A program made the position numbers and the translations under genes. From SHAN690 sp040221375 (lineage in GTDB: Bacteria > Bacteroidota > Bacteroidia > Flavobacteriales_G > Salibacteraceae): DNA of 64,000 nt. The notes beneath the pieces are model-generated. The model was not told the DNA's origin, did not search any database, and was given only the letters and a program-made list of their open reading frames with translations. Where the stretch lies: positions 65,040-129,039 of the forward strand of contig JAVKEP010000019.1 of the NCBI GenBank assembly GCA_040221375.1, written 5' to 3'. How positions within the stretch are numbered: the first letter of the stretch is position 1; each line of letters begins with the position of its first letter. This document shows positions 43,992 through 52,938 of the stretch, one piece after another.

Positions 43992-44351
43992 TTACTTTCG
44001 GTTGTAGCGCTCTTTGATACGAGCCGCCTTGCCCTTGAGTTCTCTCAAGTAGAAGATGCGCGAACGACGAACCTTTCCTCGCTTGGTAACTTCCAATTTG
44101 TCGATGAACGGACTGTTGCTGGGGAAGATACGCTCTACACCAACACCGCTTGACATCTTTCGAACGGTAAAGGTTTCCGTAGAACCCTTGCCTTTCTTTT
44201 GGATGACTACTCCTTGGAAAACCTGGACACGTTCCTTGTTTCCTTCCTTAATCTTATAGTGAACCGCAACGCTATCTCCAGCCTCGAACTTAGGAAGGTC
44301 CGACTTAGGATTGATTTCGTTGATGATATCGTTCATTACTACAGTTGCCAT
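43992..44351 (-). CDS. rplS: 50S ribosomal protein L19
   Basis: 119 residues, normal size for L19. Seen: FEAGDSVAVHYKIKEGNKERVQ, FQGVVIQKKGKG, TFTVRKMSSGVGVERIFPS, and the C-terminal KVRRSRIFYLRELKGKAARIKE. L19 sits at the interface of the 30S and 50S subunits. It lies 41 nt downstream of trmD, as in the classical trmD-rplS order, but has its own -7 promoter box in between. Confidence 0.97.
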   Translation of the reverse strand: MATVVMNDIINEINPKSDLPKFEAGDSVAVHYKIKEGNKERVQVFQGVVIQKKGKGSTETFTVRKMSSGVGVERIFPSNSPFIDKLEVTKRGKVRRSRIFYLRELKGKAARIKERYNRK

Positions 44352-44370
44352 ACCAGTAAAATTTGGGGTG

Positions 44371-44378
44371 CAAAGATA
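44371..44378 (-). promoter_or_regulatory. Candidate -7 element for rplS
   Basis: On the minus strand TATCTTTG, an exact TAnnTTTG, lies 19 nt before the rplS start codon in the short gap after trmD. No clear -33 TTG is found. Confidence 0.4.
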
Positions 44379-44392
44379 GATTTTCTATTTAG

Positions 44393-45088
44393 TTAATTCG
44401 ATGTTTTGCGTTTTTTATTCCAAATATCGGGTCGCCTTTCTTGGGTACGTTCTTCCGCTTTGAGATGCCGCCACTCATCGATCTTTTTAAAATTCCCGCT
44501 GAGCAGGACTTCAGGGACTTTCATCCCCTTGTATTCAGCCGGTCGGGTGTAGACTGGCGGCGAGAGTAAATCGTCCTGAAAGGAGTCAGAAAGCGCGGAA
44601 GTTTCGTCGTTCAAGACACCTGGAATGAGACGGATGATGGCGTCGCTAACTACCGCCGCTGCGAGCTCTCCACCAGAGAGTACGTAGTCGCCGATGGATA
44701 TTTCTTTCGTGATGTACTTTTCTCTCAAGCGTTCATCTACTCCTTTGTAATGGCCGCATAGCAAAATCAAGTTTTTCTGCAGAGACAAATGATTGGCAGT
44801 CGCCTGATCGAATACTTCTCCATCGGGAGTCATAAAGATGATGTCATCGTACGTACGCTCTTCGCTTAATTTCAAGATCAGGGTTTCGATCGGTTCGATC
44901 ATCATTACCATGCCCGCACCCCCTCCAAATTGGTAGTCGTCTACTTGATTGTGCTTGCCCAATCCGTAAGTGCGTAAGTCATGTACGTGTACCTCTGCAA
45001 TGCCGTTTTCGATGGCGCGCTTCAGAATGGAATGAGAGAAAGGGCCCTCCAACAATCCAGGTAAAACGGTTATGATATCAATGCGCAT
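44393..45088 (-). CDS. trmD: tRNA (guanine-N1-)-methyltransferase
   Basis: 231 residues. It methylates G37 of tRNAs that read CNN codons, preventing frameshifts. Seen: IDIITVLPGLLEGPFSHSILKRA at the N-terminus, DYQFGGGAGMVMMIEP, the trefoil-knot SAM-binding motifs ILLCGHYKGVDERL and SIGDYVLSGGELAA, and SGNFKKIDEWR at the C-terminus. Full length. It lies 25 nt after the TPR protein gene and 41 nt before rplS on the same strand. Confidence 0.97.
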   Translation of the reverse strand: MRIDIITVLPGLLEGPFSHSILKRAIENGIAEVHVHDLRTYGLGKHNQVDDYQFGGGAGMVMMIEPIETLILKLSEERTYDDIIFMTPDGEVFDQATANHLSLQKNLILLCGHYKGVDERLREKYITKEISIGDYVLSGGELAAAVVSDAIIRLIPGVLNDETSALSDSFQDDLLSPPVYTRPAEYKGMKVPEVLLSGNFKKIDEWRHLKAEERTQERRPDIWNKKRKTSN

Positions 45089-45113
45089 GGCTTTGGGAGA
45101 TGTGGATCAACGG

Positions 45114-45932
45114 CTACTCTTTGGTCGATTGAGGTTCATCGTCATCAGGAGGTTCGGGGGCATTGGCATAGATCTTTCGATACTGTCCCTTTAGCGTGGT
45201 ATCCTCAGGAACCAACTTTCGTCCCAACGCGATGATTTCCATGGCCCTTTCCAATTGGTCTTGAGCTACGAGGTAGTCTGTGTAGCTCACAAAAGCCTTG
45301 ATGAGTGAATTATGGGTGACGTCGTCTTTTTCAAACGTCCGGGTTTCATGCTGGTAGTTCAAACTGTCCAATGCTTCCTGGATGAGTCGCTCGCCTTCGG
45401 TCACGTTTCGTGCGTTTACCAATGCCACGCCAGTTATGAACGCCACGTTCTGATCGCCAGGCATCACCTTCAAGATGCGTTTGAATTCGGATCCCGCCTT
45501 GTAAAAATCTTCGTCGTTGAAATAAAAGTTGGCGCGATTCAAGGCTTCCTCTCGGATCTGATCGATTTGCCGTTTGTTCATCGCATAGAGCTCACCCGAT
45601 TTGTCCTTTTTTCTGAACTTGTACGCGTATTTCAAAGCATCTTTAATCGGGTCTTTGAATTCTTCGTCAAATGCATCTGGATTGACATGGGCCTGATACA
45701 TGCAGAGGGCCATGTACATGTAGGGTTCTGGTGCGCGGCGGTACTTATCCTTTCTGGTATAACTCTCAGCCTTGTACGCACAGCGCTCGTAGTCTTCCAT
45801 TGCGTACCAGTCAAACAATTTTTGAAATTCTCCACCCTTTACCTGTCCAAAGCTGGGCAGCGCGGCCAATAGACCTGCAGTAATGAATATGAGTTGGAAG
45901 AACTTGAACATCTGTGAATGAATTTTACGCAT
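45114..45932 (-). CDS. Exported tetratricopeptide-like protein
   Basis: 272 residues from the ATG at 45932 (MRKIHSQMFKFF); an ATG at 45911 is an equally good signal-peptide start. The signal peptide ends LLAALPSFGQ. The mature protein is helical and Tyr/Arg-rich (YRRAPEPYMYMALCMYQA), with TPR-like units in the C-terminal half (FYKAGSEFKRILKVMPGDQ) and an acidic tail. It is probably periplasmic. Related proteins occur beside trmD in Bacteroidota, but the role is unknown. It diverges from the next gene over 55 nt. Confidence 0.72.
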   Translation of the reverse strand: MRKIHSQMFKFFQLIFITAGLLAALPSFGQVKGGEFQKLFDWYAMEDYERCAYKAESYTRKDKYRRAPEPYMYMALCMYQAHVNPDAFDEEFKDPIKDALKYAYKFRKKDKSGELYAMNKRQIDQIREEALNRANFYFNDEDFYKAGSEFKRILKVMPGDQNVAFITGVALVNARNVTEGERLIQEALDSLNYQHETRTFEKDDVTHNSLIKAFVSYTDYLVAQDQLERAMEIIALGRKLVPEDTTLKGQYRKIYANAPEPPDDDEPQSTKE

Positions 45933-45987
45933 TAAACGAATTATCGGTAGAAGTATAGACCTTTGGTCGTTAAAATTGTTGAATCCT

Positions 45988-46542
45988 ATGATCCAATCTG
46001 GTGCCAAAGTTACAGTAGAAGAAACGGAAGCAGGTACGGTACTTTCAATTTTACCCGATTCCAAATTGTGGCAACGCATCTCCTTAGCAATTTGGAGTGG
46101 GGTGTGGGCATTCACTGGCCTATTGGCTGCCGCAGGCATGCTCAAGGAGTTGACACGAGATACGATTCCGTTCTTCCTTGTCTTCCTGGCATTTTGGGCT
46201 TACTTCCTGTTCTACGCCATCCGCTCTCTGATTTGGCAACGTACCGGTGCAGAGCATATCAGGCTCTCGACAGACACATTGGACTACAAACGAGCTTGGA
46301 ATGAATACGGCAAGGTGAGGTCCTATGATCTCGCCACCATGAAGAGCTTAGGAACAGTCAACTACGGAGATAAGAAATTCATTAAGTCCTACAACGATGC
46401 CTTTTGGACCATTGGGGGAGAGACGATCGGGTTCGAATACCTCGGCAAAAAAGTAGCCATGGGTTTCAAACTCACAGATGCGCAAGCCATGGATGTAGTA
46501 AGGAGGATTGAAAAAGCCCGCAAACGCCAACTCAACCGCTGA
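45988..46542 (+). CDS. Small membrane protein of unknown function
   Basis: 184 residues from the ATG at 45988 (in-frame TTG codons at 45976 and 45979 are also possible). Two membrane helices at about 36-58 and 66-88 are followed by a soluble beta-rich domain (HIRLSTDTLDYKRAWN...) resembling the PH-like domains of bacterial membrane proteins (DUF304/bPH type). The tail is basic. It converges with the TolC gene, 6 nt away, without a terminator. Function unknown. Confidence 0.65.
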   Translation: MIQSGAKVTVEETEAGTVLSILPDSKLWQRISLAIWSGVWAFTGLLAAAGMLKELTRDTIPFFLVFLAFWAYFLFYAIRSLIWQRTGAEHIRLSTDTLDYKRAWNEYGKVRSYDLATMKSLGTVNYGDKKFIKSYNDAFWTIGGETIGFEYLGKKVAMGFKLTDAQAMDVVRRIEKARKRQLNR

Positions 46543-46548
46543 TCACGC

Positions 46549-47864
46549 CTATTCTCCAGACAAGATTTGTCCGGTTAGTCGCATCACTTCTAATTCGTTC
46601 AGCTTCGTAGAAAAGCTAGCATTGCTGATCCGTACATTGGCCGATGTTAAGGCCAGTTGTGCTTCACGAAACTGGGTGGAAGTTATCTGTCCACTGTTGA
46701 GCAAGTCCTGTGCGCGATCTAAATTGGCTTGGCTGAAGGTCAAGTTCGTTTCCTCAAACTTCAACACGCGCACACTTTGAAGGTAGGCTTCGTAGGCGTT
46801 TTCGAGATCTGTTGCCAATTGCAACTTTTGATCGGCGATTTGTAGTTCGCTGCTTTCGAGCAGTACTTGCGCGTTTTGTCTGTTTATATTGCTCCTGAAC
46901 CCATTGAATATGGTGTAGGAAAGCCCGACGTTGCCGTTCCAACCATTGGCGACATTTCGCAAGAGGATGCCGGCTTCATTCTGCTGATTAGCATACGCGT
47001 ATCCACCGTTGATCGAGAGTGTGGGAAACACACTGGACCACGACAACTGAAGGTCCTTCTTCGCAATTTCTGCTTGCAATTCGATGTTCTTCATTTCCGC
47101 ATTGTTGGTAAAGGCGGTTTGGCGCAATTCGTCTAAACTCCATGCCTGAACTTCGATGTCAACAGGCGCGAAATCTGCATTTGCATCTATTTCCCTGCCG
47201 ACAAGGCGGCCCAGGTTTCGCACGGTTGTCGCGTACTGCAAATCGGCTTGGAGTAGTTCAGAACTGTCAGCCGTTAGATCGACCCGGGCGGCGAGCAAGT
47301 CGGTTCGAGTAATGCTACCGAGCTCGTTGGCGAGCTGAGCGCGTGCAAAACGTTCGTTGGAAATGCCGGTGTTGGCCCGAGCAATCAACACTTGGTCTTT
47401 GGCTCGCAAGGCGCTGAAATACATCTGAGCTACTTGGAAAATGGTGGCTTCAATGCTGGCCCTGGATTGAAGATCAACCGCCTCCTTGTTCAATTTCAAC
47501 TTTTGGAAGGTTCGTTGTCCACTTAGGCCGTTAAACAGGACGTAGTTCACAGATGCATTCCCTTGCAGGGTACTACTTTGAGCTCCATTGATCGCTGCCG
47601 GTGGAATGTTTCCGGCAAATTCGAGGTCCGTATTATTGACCGATCCACCGTAGCTTCCACCTAGGTTGACGCTTGGCAGAAGTCCCGCATTGCCTATGTT
47701 CACGTTGTTTTCGGCTATTTCAACCTGATTTTCGATCATTTGGATGCGATGGTTGTTTTGAAGGCCTGATTGATGACGCTCCCCAATGTGATTGGCTCCT
47801 GAGCTTTGCCGAAAAGCACGAAGGCCATAGCGCAGAGTAGAAGCCTGAGTTGTTTATTAGGCAT
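46549..47864 (-). pseudogene. TolC-family outer-membrane efflux protein, disrupted by a one-base frameshift
   Basis: The downstream frame (47739 to 46549, 396 codons) encodes a TolC-type protein: helical repeats with NNVNIGNAGLLPSVNLGGSYG and NAEMKNIELQAEIAKKDLQLSW. It lacks a signal peptide. The expected N-terminus lies in another frame, from an ATG at 47864: MPNKQLRLLLCAMAFVLFGKAQ, then EPITLGSVINQA, after which the frame runs to a stop. Inserting one base near 47763 joins the two parts as VINQALQNNHRIQMIENQ, exactly the family pattern, giving 438 residues. So one base is missing there (true mutation or sequence error). It follows the RND pump gene by 7 nt as the last gene of the efflux operon. 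Confidence 0.85.
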
Positions 47865-47871
47865 GATCAAT

Positions 47872-50800
47872 TTATTCATGGTCGGTGCGAAATTCTTGCT
47901 CGCTCTTTTGTTCTTGGATGGCCGGTTCTACCTCCCTTGGGAGCGGACGCCTTCCTTGCCAAAACCAGTTCAGATACAGCCTGATTTTATTCAGAATAGA
48001 AAGCATCACCGGAAGCACGAGTAAGGTGGTGTACGTGGCGATGATCAGACCATACGCTACGGCGATGGCCATCGGGACGAGAAACTGAGCCTGAAAACTG
48101 GTCTCAAAAATCAACGGAGCTAGTCCGGCAACAGTAGTAAGCGTGGTAAGCAGGATAGGGCGGAAGCGCGATTTGCCCGCTTCGAGTAAGGCGCTTTGGA
48201 AAAGCATTCCTGATTTTAAATTGAGGTTGAGCGCCGTAACGAATACCAGCGAATCGTTCACCATGACCCCAATCAATGCGATGATCCCAAAACCAGAGAG
48301 CAAGCTGATTTGGGCGTCGTGAAAGAAGTGTCCCCATCCTACGCCGATTAATCCCAGTGGAATCATCATCATGATGACCAAGGCTTGTGGAATACTCCTG
48401 AAAACAAAGGCTGTAACGGCGATGAGAAGGATTAAGATGATCCATCTGACCTTGGCAAAGGAGTCGCCAACCTTTTTGGCCTCTTTGTTTTGGCCCTCGA
48501 AACTGAAGTTGACAGAGGCGTACTTGCTCAAAATGCGCGGCATGATGTTCTCCGCAATGTCGGCCTGAACTGTGTTGACCGAGACTTCTGGATTGGCGAT
48601 GTCGGCTTCTACGCGTACGTCTCGCTTACCGTCGAGGTGGTTGATGGCCACTATGCCGCGTTGAACAGAGAATTCAGCGACTTCTTTCAATGGAATCTTT
48701 TGTCCCGCGGGCGTTCGAATCAGGAAGTCTTCGAGTTCTTCAATGTTACTTCGGCCCGCCTCATCGAATCGTACCCATACCTTGACCTCGTCGATTCCTC
48801 GTTGCAAGCGTTGCGCTTCAGCTCCAAAAAAAGCTTGCCGAATCTGTCGCATAACTTGAATCGTGTTGAGTCCGAGCATACGGCCCTTGTCCAACAGCTC
48901 AACTTCGATTTCTTTGATCCCTTTTTGATCATTGTCAATCACATCTTTGAGGTCCGCCATTTGAGCGAGTTCTCCTTTCAGTTCGTTCTTTGCCATTTCC
49001 AATTCTTCAAGATTGGTTCCGCGGAGGCTCATGGAGATCGGCTTTCCGAATGGGGTCGCTATTCCGAAAGAAATCTTCTCGGCCTCTGGAATCTGACCAA
49101 CCTCATCGCTGACGGCGTTGGAAATAAGGTAGCTGGGAGTGTTTCGTTCTTCAGCGGTCAAGAATTGGATGTTGACCTGCCCTTTATTGATCGATGGTCC
49201 CAAGACCTTTTCGATGTTGGTGATTACGTCTTTACCATCGGCTCGTTCGGTTTTGTACCGTTCATTTACGCGTTGGGCTGCAGCTTCGATTTTGTTTAGC
49301 ACATCCATCGTGATGTAATCCCTCGTTCCAGGAGGCGTTTCGATGGATACGCTTACGTTGTCTTGTTCTATAAAGGGAAAGAAGGTGACTTTGATGATGC
49401 CACCCGCAATTCCCCCTATGGTAATCATGAAGAGCGCAATAGGAATCGAAAATGCGATCAAGGTGTGCTTCAAGGAAAACCGAAGAAATGGCATGTAGAG
49501 CTTTTCCCTCAACCAGATGACCGCATTCTCTGCACCGCGTTCTACTTTGTTCTTTTTTAAACCGCGCTGAAGAGCCTTGCTGTGTCCAATGTGTGCGGGT
49601 AGAATCAAGGCTCCTTCTATCAAGGAAAAGAGGAGGGTAGAGATCACCACAAAGGCTAGGTCAGGACCGAAGTCGCCCAACCTCCCGTCGAGAAAGTAAA
49701 ACGTACTGAAGGCGATGATGGTGGTCAATACAGCCGAAGTAACGGCGGGTAAGACTTCCAATGTTCCGTTCACGGCTGCCTTAAGTGGCGTTTCTCCTTT
49801 TTCCCATTTCTGGTAGATGTTCTCAGAGATGACAATGCCATCGTCGACCAAAATTCCGACCACCAAGATCATTCCGAAAAGCGACAATACATTGATGGTA
49901 AGTCCAAATGCCGATCCGAGGATGAACATGCCTGCAAAGGCCACGGGGATGCTCAATGCCACCCATATCGCGAGACGCCAGTTAAGTATCAGCGTGAGGA
50001 ACAAAACGACAAGGAAGAATCCAATGATGCCGTTGTTCTTCAATAGTTCGATGCGTTCAATCAAGGTCGTAGAAGCGTCGCGGATGATTTTTGCTTTTAC
50101 GATGTCGTGTGTTTCATTGTAAGCATCGATGTACTCCTTGACCGCAGCGGAAATCGACAGAAAGTCTTCGTCGTTCGTATTTTGAATCGTGATGGTTGCC
50201 GCTGGGTCGCCATTGAAAAAATTGCGTTGCGGGTTGGTGTCAGACCACTGATCCCGTACCTCGGCCACATCCCCCAACCTGACGAGTGTACCATCGGAAG
50301 AAGCTTTGATAATGATGTTTGACAGGTCGGTGGCGTAATATCCTTTTGAGCGGGCGCGGATGAGGAACTCTTCTCGCGATGTTTTGATGGTTCCACCGGT
50401 GATTTCTACGTTCGCGTTGGCCACAGCTAAGGAAACTGCTTCGAATGTGAGGTTATAACCTTCCAAAGCTTCTTCATTGAGCGCGATTTCGATTTCTTCT
50501 TCCGGAAATCCTCCAAGTGAGATCTTCGAAATTCCGTCCATGGCCCGCAGGTCGTCTTCAACTTTGCGCGCTTCGTATTTCAATGTTCTCAGGTCGACAT
50601 TCCCCGTTAAAGCGAAACTGATGACGAAATTGCGTGACTCTTGCTTATAGACCACTGGAGATTCCATTCCTGCAGGGAATGAATTGATCTGATCTACTGC
50701 ATTTTTCACCTCCTGCAAGAGGTTGTCGACATCGTATCCTCTTTCGCCTTCAATCGTAATGACAGCTTGGTTTTCAGAAGAAATAGACTGTATTTCATTG

Positions 50801-51033
50801 ATGCCCGATACGCCTTTTAGGTTGTCTTCAATTTTTGTGACGATTCCTTCTTCAATTTCATCGGGAGATGCTCCTGGATAGTAGGTTCTGATCTCGATGA
50901 TCCGGCTGACGGACTGCGGAAAGAACGTTGATTTGATCTGTTGCGACCCGAAGTAGCCAAAGACCAGGATCAGCAACATGAGTAAGTTTCCTGCGACCGG
51001 ATACTTAATGAAATATGAAATGATTCCGCGCAT
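47872..51033 (-). CDS. Efflux RND transporter permease subunit
   Basis: 1053 residues, full AcrB/HAE1-like length. Twelve membrane helices in two halves with two large periplasmic loops; the N-terminus is FIKYPVAGNLLMLLILVFGYFG, and the first half contains the GILVDDGIVISEN segment that carries the proton-relay Asp pair of TM4. ERGYDVDNLLQEVKNAVDQI and the second-half MVNDSLVFVTALN segment fit the family. Proton-driven export of drugs, lipids or other toxic compounds through the envelope. It sits between its adaptor (6 nt) and TolC genes in a TetR-controlled operon. Confidence 0.96.
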   Translation of the reverse strand: MRGIISYFIKYPVAGNLLMLLILVFGYFGSQQIKSTFFPQSVSRIIEIRTYYPGASPDEIEEGIVTKIEDNLKGVSGINEIQSISSENQAVITIEGERGYDVDNLLQEVKNAVDQINSFPAGMESPVVYKQESRNFVISFALTGNVDLRTLKYEARKVEDDLRAMDGISKISLGGFPEEEIEIALNEEALEGYNLTFEAVSLAVANANVEITGGTIKTSREEFLIRARSKGYYATDLSNIIIKASSDGTLVRLGDVAEVRDQWSDTNPQRNFFNGDPAATITIQNTNDEDFLSISAAVKEYIDAYNETHDIVKAKIIRDASTTLIERIELLKNNGIIGFFLVVLFLTLILNWRLAIWVALSIPVAFAGMFILGSAFGLTINVLSLFGMILVVGILVDDGIVISENIYQKWEKGETPLKAAVNGTLEVLPAVTSAVLTTIIAFSTFYFLDGRLGDFGPDLAFVVISTLLFSLIEGALILPAHIGHSKALQRGLKKNKVERGAENAVIWLREKLYMPFLRFSLKHTLIAFSIPIALFMITIGGIAGGIIKVTFFPFIEQDNVSVSIETPPGTRDYITMDVLNKIEAAAQRVNERYKTERADGKDVITNIEKVLGPSINKGQVNIQFLTAEERNTPSYLISNAVSDEVGQIPEAEKISFGIATPFGKPISMSLRGTNLEELEMAKNELKGELAQMADLKDVIDNDQKGIKEIEVELLDKGRMLGLNTIQVMRQIRQAFFGAEAQRLQRGIDEVKVWVRFDEAGRSNIEELEDFLIRTPAGQKIPLKEVAEFSVQRGIVAINHLDGKRDVRVEADIANPEVSVNTVQADIAENIMPRILSKYASVNFSFEGQNKEAKKVGDSFAKVRWIILILLIAVTAFVFRSIPQALVIMMMIPLGLIGVGWGHFFHDAQISLLSGFGIIALIGVMVNDSLVFVTALNLNLKSGMLFQSALLEAGKSRFRPILLTTLTTVAGLAPLIFETSFQAQFLVPMAIAVAYGLIIATYTTLLVLPVMLSILNKIRLYLNWFWQGRRPLPREVEPAIQEQKSEQEFRTDHE

Positions 51034-51039
51034 GCTGCT

Positions 51040-52164
51040 CTACTTACTTGTTGATTCAGTTTTGACTAGCATCCCTTCAAACGCGCCTTCCACCACTTGA
51101 TCGAGCAAGAGGTCGCCATCATGGAGGCCTTGGATCAAGGCAGACTCATCAAACAAGTCTTGGATTTCCACTTGCTTCCGAACGAGAACGGAATCAGCGA
51201 CGAGGTAGACATAACCATCTGGGCTTACTAAATTTCTGTCGATGGCCAAGGCATTGTGAATCGAGGCCACCTCTATGATTCCCTCCAAGTACATGCCCTC
51301 TTTAAGCCGACCATCATCGAGTCCGACGTAAATGCTTTGGCGCTGATCCGAGGGTGAAACGTGGCTCGCCATGCGGATGACTTTTCCTTCGAATCCCTTT
51401 GAATTTTCGCCGCTTTGCAGGGACACGCGATCGCCAATTTTTACCACTCCCGCATCTTTCAATGGAAGCGCCGCTTCCAATTCGAACGCACCATCCTTGA
51501 TCATTTCACCAATTTTTTGACCGGCTCTGATGACCGTTCCAGCATTCACACTCCCCATGCTCACCGTACCAGAGAAGGGAGCGAAAAGCGTGAACTTGGA
51601 TTGCCGCTCTTCAAGGCTACGAATGGCATAAAATTGTTGTAGGATGCTTCGGCCTGATAAGAAACTTTTCAGCTTAGGATCCGATAAGTCGGGTAGATCT
51701 GGAAGCGGTTTTTCAGGTTCTAGTGCAGCGTGAAAGGCCTTCCATGCAGAATAATACTCGGCGTAATCGATTTTAATGTCAGGCATGGTCTGTGACAGGC
51801 TTGAGATGAATCCGCTCCGCTGGGAACGCAGGTTTAGAAGGGATTCATTGCCATCGATCGAAAGAAGCGTTTCGCCTTGATCAAAATGCTGCCCAACCTT
51901 AAATGACTTCGCTTGCCGAAGTAGTTTTCCGGTAACCTCAGAAAACAACTCCACCTTTTCTGAGGCTACGAGTTTTCCTTGCACTGGTATACGCTGAGTT
52001 AAGGTGTCGTTAACGACTTCTCTAACCTTGACCAAACGATAAATTTTCTCGGGTCCCTTACGCAGAGGCGCCTCTTTTAACGAAGCGAGGAGTTTGAATC
52101 CAGCCGCGCCGATCGCGATGATCAGGAGGGCAGATCCGATGATGATGAGTTGACGTTTTTTCAT
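51040..52164 (-). CDS. Efflux RND transporter periplasmic adaptor subunit
   Basis: 374 residues. An N-terminal membrane anchor (LIIIGSALLIIAIGAAGFKLL) is followed by a lipoyl-like half-motif (VPVQGKLVASEKVELFSEVTGKLL shown in part), a helical hairpin (about 110-200), the second half with LFAPFSGTVSMGSVNAGTVI, and beta-barrel and membrane-proximal domains. It bridges the RND pump and TolC across the periplasm. It lies 13 nt after the TetR gene and 6 nt before the pump gene. Confidence 0.93.
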   Translation of the reverse strand: MKKRQLIIIGSALLIIAIGAAGFKLLASLKEAPLRKGPEKIYRLVKVREVVNDTLTQRIPVQGKLVASEKVELFSEVTGKLLRQAKSFKVGQHFDQGETLLSIDGNESLLNLRSQRSGFISSLSQTMPDIKIDYAEYYSAWKAFHAALEPEKPLPDLPDLSDPKLKSFLSGRSILQQFYAIRSLEERQSKFTLFAPFSGTVSMGSVNAGTVIRAGQKIGEMIKDGAFELEAALPLKDAGVVKIGDRVSLQSGENSKGFEGKVIRMASHVSPSDQRQSIYVGLDDGRLKEGMYLEGIIEVASIHNALAIDRNLVSPDGYVYLVADSVLVRKQVEIQDLFDESALIQGLHDGDLLLDQVVEGAFEGMLVKTESTSK

Positions 52165-52177
52165 GCTGTTATTCTTG

Positions 52178-52777
52178 CTACGGGGTAAGGGACTTTATAA
52201 GCAGATCAGTGATCTCTGGCTTTCGTTGTTCGATGGTTTGGAGGAATGATTTCTCATCCATCTGGTGTAAGAATTTCAACATCGGTTTGCCAACGAAGGG
52301 AAAGAGCATCAGACTTATCATGTTGAGAATAAACTGTTTTGTATCCAAGTCATTTCTGACATGGCCTGCCTTTTTTCCTTCTTCAAGGATGCGAACGAGC
52401 TTCGCCATTGGCGGATGCACTTTGGCTTTTTTTAAGCGCTGAATATGTTGTTCAGGATCTCGATCCAATTCGTTGAGAATAAACAATGGAAGCCTTTGTC
52501 GCTTGAGCATGAAGCTCATGTATTCATTTACCACTTGTCCAATCTTCTCTTCGATACCTGAAGGATTGTCGAAAATTTTATCCAAAATGGAGAACAGCTC
52601 AGAAAACGTTTCTGCAAATACCTGGATGATGAGCGCATCCTTCGTTTTAAAGTAATAGTGCAGCAAGCCTTTGTTGATGTCCGCCTTTTCGGCGATGCAC
52701 CGCATGCTGGTTGCATCGTAGCCATTGTTGAGAAATTCTTCCCGCGCAGCTTCTAATATTCGTTCCCTTGCTTTCAT
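52178..52777 (-). CDS. TetR/AcrR-family transcriptional regulator of the efflux operon
   Basis: 199 residues. N-terminal TetR helix-turn-helix (residues about 4-50): ARERILEAAREEFLNNGYDATSMRCIAEKADINKGLLHYYFKTKDALI. (Only 20-residue parts are certain: AADINKGLLHYYF is the recognition region.) The C-terminal ligand domain is helical. It is the first gene of the operon TetR-MFP-RND-TolC and has a palindrome, TTACCC-GACT-GGGTAA, right at its start codon, so autoregulation is likely; the pump substrate presumably releases it. Confidence 0.95.
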   Translation of the reverse strand: MKARERILEAAREEFLNNGYDATSMRCIAEKADINKGLLHYYFKTKDALIIQVFAETFSELFSILDKIFDNPSGIEEKIGQVVNEYMSFMLKRQRLPLFILNELDRDPEQHIQRLKKAKVHPPMAKLVRILEEGKKAGHVRNDLDTKQFILNMISLMLFPFVGKPMLKFLHQMDEKSFLQTIEQRKPEITDLLIKSLTP

Positions 52778-52793
52778 TTACCCGACTGGGTAA
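52777..52793. promoter_or_regulatory. Candidate TetR operator 1 (palindrome)
   Basis: TTACCC-GACT-GGGTAA is a perfect 6-bp inverted repeat around a 4-nt spacer at 52778-52793, touching the start codon of the TetR gene (cat at 52775-52777). The position and symmetry fit a repressor site acting at the start of the operon. Confidence 0.6.
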
Positions 52794-52837
52794 TTTTTAT
52801 GCAATGCTACTGCTTTATTTCTAATCTGCAAGAATAA

Positions 52838-52855
52838 TTTAGTCAAACGGGTAAA
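52838..52855. promoter_or_regulatory. Candidate TetR operator 2 (imperfect)
   Basis: TTTAGTCAAACGGGTAAA matches operator 1 at 12 of 17 positions and keeps the outer TTTA/TAAA and one GGG half-site. It lies between the TetR start and the divergent lipoprotein promoter, 33 nt upstream of its -33 box, so it could affect both. Confidence 0.45.
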
Positions 52856-52886
52856 TATTTGTTGATTCGAAGCGCAGGACTTTTTC

Positions 52887-52916
52887 TTTGATACAAGGTC
52901 AATGCAACTATATTTG
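52887..52916 (+). promoter_or_regulatory. Promoter of the 52939 lipoprotein gene
   Basis: TTTG (52887-52890), 18 nt, then TATATTTG (52909-52916), an exact match to the Flavobacterium consensus in both boxes and spacing. It lies 22 nt before the ATG. Confidence 0.7.
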
Positions 52917-52938
52917 TTCGAACCGAATTAAGCCCATT

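Noticed and set aside
48490..49299. Open frame of 269 codons on the plus strand inside the RND permease gene
   Set aside because: It is antisense to a well-conserved efflux gene and shows no family motif; a shadow of the real gene.
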